Of a stretch of DNA of 39,063 nucleotides, positions 35,170 through 39,063 are shown one piece after another. The notes beneath the pieces were generated by a model. It searched no databases, was not told the origin of the DNA, and saw only the letters and a program-made list of their open reading frames with translations. The DNA comes from Chthoniobacter flavus (GTDB taxonomy: Bacteria; Verrucomicrobiota; Verrucomicrobiia; Chthoniobacterales; Terrimicrobiaceae), in contig DYRS01000004.1 of NCBI GenBank assembly GCA_020718585.1, forward strand, positions 1-39,063, given 5' to 3'. Position 1 is the stretch's first letter, and every line of letters begins with the position of its first letter. The position numbers were made by a program, and so were the translations under genes.

Positions 35170-37133
35170 ACAAGCCCCCCACCTCTCCCGCTCTCCCCCC
35201 GGTTCTCCTCTGCGCAATGGCCGTCGCCATTTGCGCGTTTGCGGTTTCCTGTCAGCGCAAACCCGCACCCGAGCGTCCGACACCAGAGGTGCAGACGCCC
35301 ACCACGGCTTCGCAGCCGCCTGCCGGGGTGCCAGGGAAGCCACCAACCCCGGAGCGGGTGGCGGAGATCGCAAAGATGCTCAACGGCAAAGCGGTTGGGC
35401 TGTGCTCACCGATCGGAGAGCGTGCGGCATGGACGGGGATCCCTGGAGGGACGGATATTGTTTCGTATGCGGCGCAATCCGCATCGGCACCGGCACCGGA
35501 GACGACGGACGATCTGTATTTGGCCTTCAAAAATACGGGAGACCGGCGCGGGTTTGAGGATGTTGCCTCGCGGAGACGCATGCGCCTGACGCAGTTTGTT
35601 CTTGGGGAGTGCATCGAAGACAAGGGCCGGTTTCTTGCGCCTGCGGAGAAGGAAATTGCGGCAATTTTGGACGAGCGGGCCTGGACGCTTCCCGCCCACG
35701 ACCGCGATCTGAAGAGCTTCAACGGGCAGCCGATTGTGGATCTGGCCGCGTCCCAGCGGGGGTGGATCCTTGCTTCGTCCGATTACCTTTTGGGCGACAA
35801 ACTGCGGCCCGAAACGCGCGCGCGCATCCGGGCGGAGGTCGCCCGGAGGGTCCTCCTGCCTTACAAGGAAGCGGTGATGGGAACCTCCCTCCAGGGCGCT
35901 CCCTGGATCAAAGACAAAGCGAAAACGAACTGGAATGCGGTGTGCCATGCCGGGATTGTCGGAGCCGCCCTGGCACTCGGAGGCGAGCCAGCGGATCTTG
36001 CTTGGTATGTTTCGGCCGCGGAGAATTTTCTCCCGTATTATTTCGACGGGTTCGGAAAGGATGGGTATTGCCCGGAAGGCCTTGGTTACTGGAACTACGG
36101 GTTCGGGCATTTTGTCATGCTGGCGGAGACGGTCGGACGCGCCACCGGCTGGCAAATCGACTTTTACCTTCTGGACAAAGTGGAGGCGATTCTGGCGTAT
36201 CCCAACCGGATCGCCCTCTTTCCGGGTGTGTATCCCGCCTTTTCGGATATGGATCCCACGGTGCAACCCGAGCCGTGGATCCCAGCCCTCGTGCGTTCGC
36301 GCTCCGACCAGAAGGGATCTCCGTGTCGGCTCACAAAAAAAATGCCGCTTTTCGAGGCCCTCGCGGCGGCGACGGCAAGATGCGACGGGAAGGCAGCTCC
36401 CCCGCTTGCTCTGCGCGACGAGTTTCCCGATGCGGGCGTTTATGTTCTTCGCAGTGAAGGTGCCTCTTCGGGGAAGGGACTCGCGATGGCCTTCATGGTC
36501 GGCGACAACGGAGAGCCGCACAACCACGACGACATCGGCTCCTATGCGGTCGCGCGCGATGGACGCATTGTTTTGGCGGATCCCGGAGCGGAAGTTTATA
36601 CTGCGAGAACCTTCGGTCCGCGCCGCTATGAAAGCCGGGTCCTCAGTTCCTTCGGCCACCCGGTGCCGGCGCCTGATGGTGCTTTGCAGGACACCGGCGC
36701 ACAGGCCCGTGGCTCGATCACCGATGCCAAGCTTTCGCCGCAGGCGGATTCCTTCCTCATCGATCTCGGGCAGGCTTACGTGAAATCGGCTCCCGGTCTG
36801 GAGGCACTCACGCGTCGGATCGAGTTCCTCCGTGCGCCGGAGCCGGAGATCCGCATCACCGACACGGCGGATTTCCGGGGACGCGGATTTTTGGAAACCG
36901 CGCTTGTGACATTCGGTTCGTGCGCCGAAAAGGACCCCGGGGAATTGACGGTGGCCAGCGAAGGAGCCGGGCTCCTCGTCAAAGTTTCGTCCAACCGCGG
37001 GCCCGTCGCGTGTTCCCAGAACGTGATCGATGAGAAATTGCCGGGAGGAAAGAAACCTTTGCGGATCGGCCTCAGGGCAGAGCCCGGGGAGGGCGGGTCC
37101 TGGATTTCATATTCACTCAGCCCTTCTCCATGA
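35163..37133 (+). CDS. heparinase II/III-like lipoprotein (putative polysaccharide lyase)
   Basis: Lipoprotein signal FAVSCQRKP; alpha/alpha toroid-like region NAVCHAGIVGAALALGG; GEPHNHDDIGSYAVARDGRIVLADPGAEVY. Confidence 0.72.
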   Translation: MLNKPPTSPALPPVLLCAMAVAICAFAVSCQRKPAPERPTPEVQTPTTASQPPAGVPGKPPTPERVAEIAKMLNGKAVGLCSPIGERAAWTGIPGGTDIVSYAAQSASAPAPETTDDLYLAFKNTGDRRGFEDVASRRRMRLTQFVLGECIEDKGRFLAPAEKEIAAILDERAWTLPAHDRDLKSFNGQPIVDLAASQRGWILASSDYLLGDKLRPETRARIRAEVARRVLLPYKEAVMGTSLQGAPWIKDKAKTNWNAVCHAGIVGAALALGGEPADLAWYVSAAENFLPYYFDGFGKDGYCPEGLGYWNYGFGHFVMLAETVGRATGWQIDFYLLDKVEAILAYPNRIALFPGVYPAFSDMDPTVQPEPWIPALVRSRSDQKGSPCRLTKKMPLFEALAAATARCDGKAAPPLALRDEFPDAGVYVLRSEGASSGKGLAMAFMVGDNGEPHNHDDIGSYAVARDGRIVLADPGAEVYTARTFGPRRYESRVLSSFGHPVPAPDGALQDTGAQARGSITDAKLSPQADSFLIDLGQAYVKSAPGLEALTRRIEFLRAPEPEIRITDTADFRGRGFLETALVTFGSCAEKDPGELTVASEGAGLLVKVSSNRGPVACSQNVIDEKLPGGKKPLRIGLRAEPGEGGSWISYSLSPSP

Positions 37134-38491
37134 ACGGTGGAACCGGAGACCCCGTCCCGCGGAAGTGGATTGCGGGGACACTGACCTACGGAGCGACCGG
37201 ACTCGCCGTGCTTTTTTTCTGGCTCCTCTGGGGGGACTTCGCATGGAACATGAAGGAACGCTCGGTGATTCCCGTCGCCCAGTTGATGCTCAAGCGCTTC
37301 GGCGCGGCCGACTTCATCGTCGGGCTTTTGATTGGCTCTCTGCCGGCGGCGCTTGGGATGTTGCTGGTTCCGGTGGTGAGTGTGAAGTCCGACCGTCACC
37401 GCGGGCGGTGGGGGCGTCGCATCCCGTTTTTGTTGTATCCGGTTCCCTTCGCTCTGGTGGCTCTCACCGGCTTGGCGCAGGCGCCGGTCCTGTCGGATTG
37501 GATTCAGGCGCGGCTTGGGGAGAGCGCCGACCCGTATGTGGTGCGGATTTTGGTGTTCTCGATCTTTTGGACCCTGTTTGAGATTGCGAGCGTGGTGTCG
37601 AATGCGGTCTTCGGGGGATTGATCAACGACGTGGTGCCGCATGAAGTGATCGGGCGGTTTTTCGGGTTGTTCCGGGCGGTGAGTTTGGTGGCGGGAATTA
37701 TTTTCAATTACCTCATCATGGGCCATGCCGAGGAGCAATACGGGTGGATTTTCCTCGGAGTCGGCCTCCTCTACGGGGTCGGCTTTCCCCTGATGTGCCT
37801 GAACATCAAGGAGGGGAAGTATCCTCCCCCGGCACCCGCGTCGGATCGGGTGGGCGCGGGCATGGTCACTTATGTGCGCGAATGCTACGGACAGCCCTAC
37901 TACATGCTGCTCTTCGTGGGGATGACCCTTGCGGCGGTCTCCTTCGGGCCGGTCAACGCATTCAGTGTTTTCTACGCAAAAAGCGTAGGCATGAGCATGG
38001 ACTCTTACGGGAAATACCTTTCGCTCACCTACGCCATCTCGCTCGTGCTGAGTTATTTTCTCGGAGTTCTCGCCGACCGGTTCCATCCGCTCCGCACGTC
38101 GATTGTGGCGGCGGTTCTTTACGCCGGGGCCATGTTCTGGGGTGGTTTTGCGGCGGACACCCCAGCGGCGTTTGCTGTCTTCTTTGTCCTGCACGGCGTG
38201 CTCGCCGGGGTTTATGCGACCGTCTCGGCCTCGCTCGGGCAGCGCCTTTTCCCACGGGCAAAATTCGCGCAGTTCGCCTCGGCGGGAGGCATCCTGACGG
38301 CAGTCGCTTTTTTTGTGACGCCCGCGCTTGTCGGGGGGATCCTCGATGCCAGCGGACACGCTTACCGCATCACGTTCTGGGCGGCCGGGATTTTGGCCGC
38401 CGGCGCGGTTTTTGTTTTGCTGTCCGTCGAGGCCCGATTCCGCAAGCTGGGTGGACTGACGGGATATTGCCCGCCGGAAAGCGGAGGGTAG
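37130..38491 (+). CDS. MFS sugar transporter (SLC45/GPH-like)
   Basis: Multi-TM protein; SDRHRGRWGRRIPFLLYPVPFALVAL; NDVVPHEVIGRFFGLFRAVSLVAGI. Confidence 0.88.
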   Translation: MNGGTGDPVPRKWIAGTLTYGATGLAVLFFWLLWGDFAWNMKERSVIPVAQLMLKRFGAADFIVGLLIGSLPAALGMLLVPVVSVKSDRHRGRWGRRIPFLLYPVPFALVALTGLAQAPVLSDWIQARLGESADPYVVRILVFSIFWTLFEIASVVSNAVFGGLINDVVPHEVIGRFFGLFRAVSLVAGIIFNYLIMGHAEEQYGWIFLGVGLLYGVGFPLMCLNIKEGKYPPPAPASDRVGAGMVTYVRECYGQPYYMLLFVGMTLAAVSFGPVNAFSVFYAKSVGMSMDSYGKYLSLTYAISLVLSYFLGVLADRFHPLRTSIVAAVLYAGAMFWGGFAADTPAAFAVFFVLHGVLAGVYATVSASLGQRLFPRAKFAQFASAGGILTAVAFFVTPALVGGILDASGHAYRITFWAAGILAAGAVFVLLSVEARFRKLGGLTGYCPPESGG

Positions 38492-38497
38492 GCCGGG

Positions 38498-39063
38498 TCA
38501 GCGCCAGGGGTTTCGGTATTTGACCCCGGCGAGGTCAAGGCGGACGAGGTGCGGACGCAGCCGTTCAAGAAAGCCGGAGTAATCGCGCCGGGAGGGAGCC
38601 GACCATGCCACCTCGGCCAGCGCACAGGCGCGGGGGAAGGTCATGTATTCCACAAGCGCGGGCGTGGGAAGGTACTCGGTCCAAATTTGTCCCTGAACCC
38701 CAAGGATGCGGGCGACTTCCACGGCGGTGAGCGCGGGGGCAATCGGCTCGAATGCGTAAACGGTTTCCAATGGGAGGTGCCCATGGATGGCAAGCGGCTC
38801 GGCCGATGAATCGGCGCTCTGGTAGAAATCCAGGTAGGTGAATTCCTTGGGAGCCATGACGACATCGAACCCTGCCTTGGCTGCGGCAATTCCCATTTCG
38901 GCACTCCGCCAGGACATCACGACCGAACCTTCGACGAACCCGCCTTCGAGGTTCTCATCCCAACCCAGCGTCCGCCTCCCGCGTTCACGGAGAAAGTCCG
39001 CCATTCGTGCCATGAACCAACCCTGGAGAGCTTCGGTTCCGGAAAGTCCGTGCGCGGCGATTT
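38498..39063 (-). CDS. beta-N-acetylhexosaminidase GH20 (partial, 5' end beyond window)
   Basis: Frame stays open to the window edge (IAAHGLSGTEALQGWFMARMADFLRERGRRTLGWDENLEGG); GWDE, VMSWRS, LGVQGQIWTEY typical of GH20. Confidence 0.9.
   Translation of the reverse strand, partial: IAAHGLSGTEALQGWFMARMADFLRERGRRTLGWDENLEGGFVEGSVVMSWRSAEMGIAAAKAGFDVVMAPKEFTYLDFYQSADSSAEPLAIHGHLPLETVYAFEPIAPALTAVEVARILGVQGQIWTEYLPTPALVEYMTFPRACALAEVAWSAPSRRDYSGFLERLRPHLVRLDLAGVKYRNPWR

Noticed and set aside
36776-38359. 527-aa minus-strand ORF opposite the MFS transporter
   Set aside because: His/Arg/Pro-rich antisense frame; the plus strand encodes a clear MFS protein.
1-39063. tRNA, rRNA, insertion sequences or prophage
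   Set aside because: None recognised by eye in the intergenic regions or ORF translations; a tRNAscan/IS search was not possible here.

Overview
This 39 kb GC-rich window looks like it comes from a Verrucomicrobiota-type (PVC) bacterium; that is an inference from gene content. All calls below come from reading the sequence and supplied translations; no database search was run. From left to right: (1) the end of a type I-E CRISPR-Cas operon on the minus strand (cas3, cse1, cse2, with the next gene's ATG at the window edge; no array is in view). (2) A complete PVC-type bacterial microcompartment (BMC) locus on the minus strand: lactate/malate dehydrogenase, class II aldolase, three BMC-P, PduP-type aldehyde dehydrogenase, three BMC-H, acetate kinase, PduL and a DeoR regulator. 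(3) A housekeeping block: ffh-rpsP-khpA, a HAD phosphatase, aroC, ppk1-ruvB, coaX, a lytic transglycosylase, a secreted OB-fold-like protein, mnmG, hemL, a YiiX-like protein and hom. (4) An unlisted 39-aa GTG-start lipoprotein with its own SD and terminator. (5) A GntR/LacI-hybrid regulator divergent from a seven-gene, start/stop-overlapping amino-sugar operon: nucleotidyltransferase, NahK-like kinase, GalE-like epimerase, NagA-like, NagB-like, heparinase II/III-like lipoprotein and MFS transporter. A convergent partial GH20 hexosaminidase closes the window. The main leads are the amino-sugar operon (possible UDP-sugar route for GalNAc/GlcNAc with a G9 frameshift site that would fuse the first two enzymes), a perfect palindrome in the BMC promoter, G-depleted repeat-like leaders ahead of BMC-H genes, and -10 elements 6-9 nt from start codons in several genes (predicted leaderless mRNAs).
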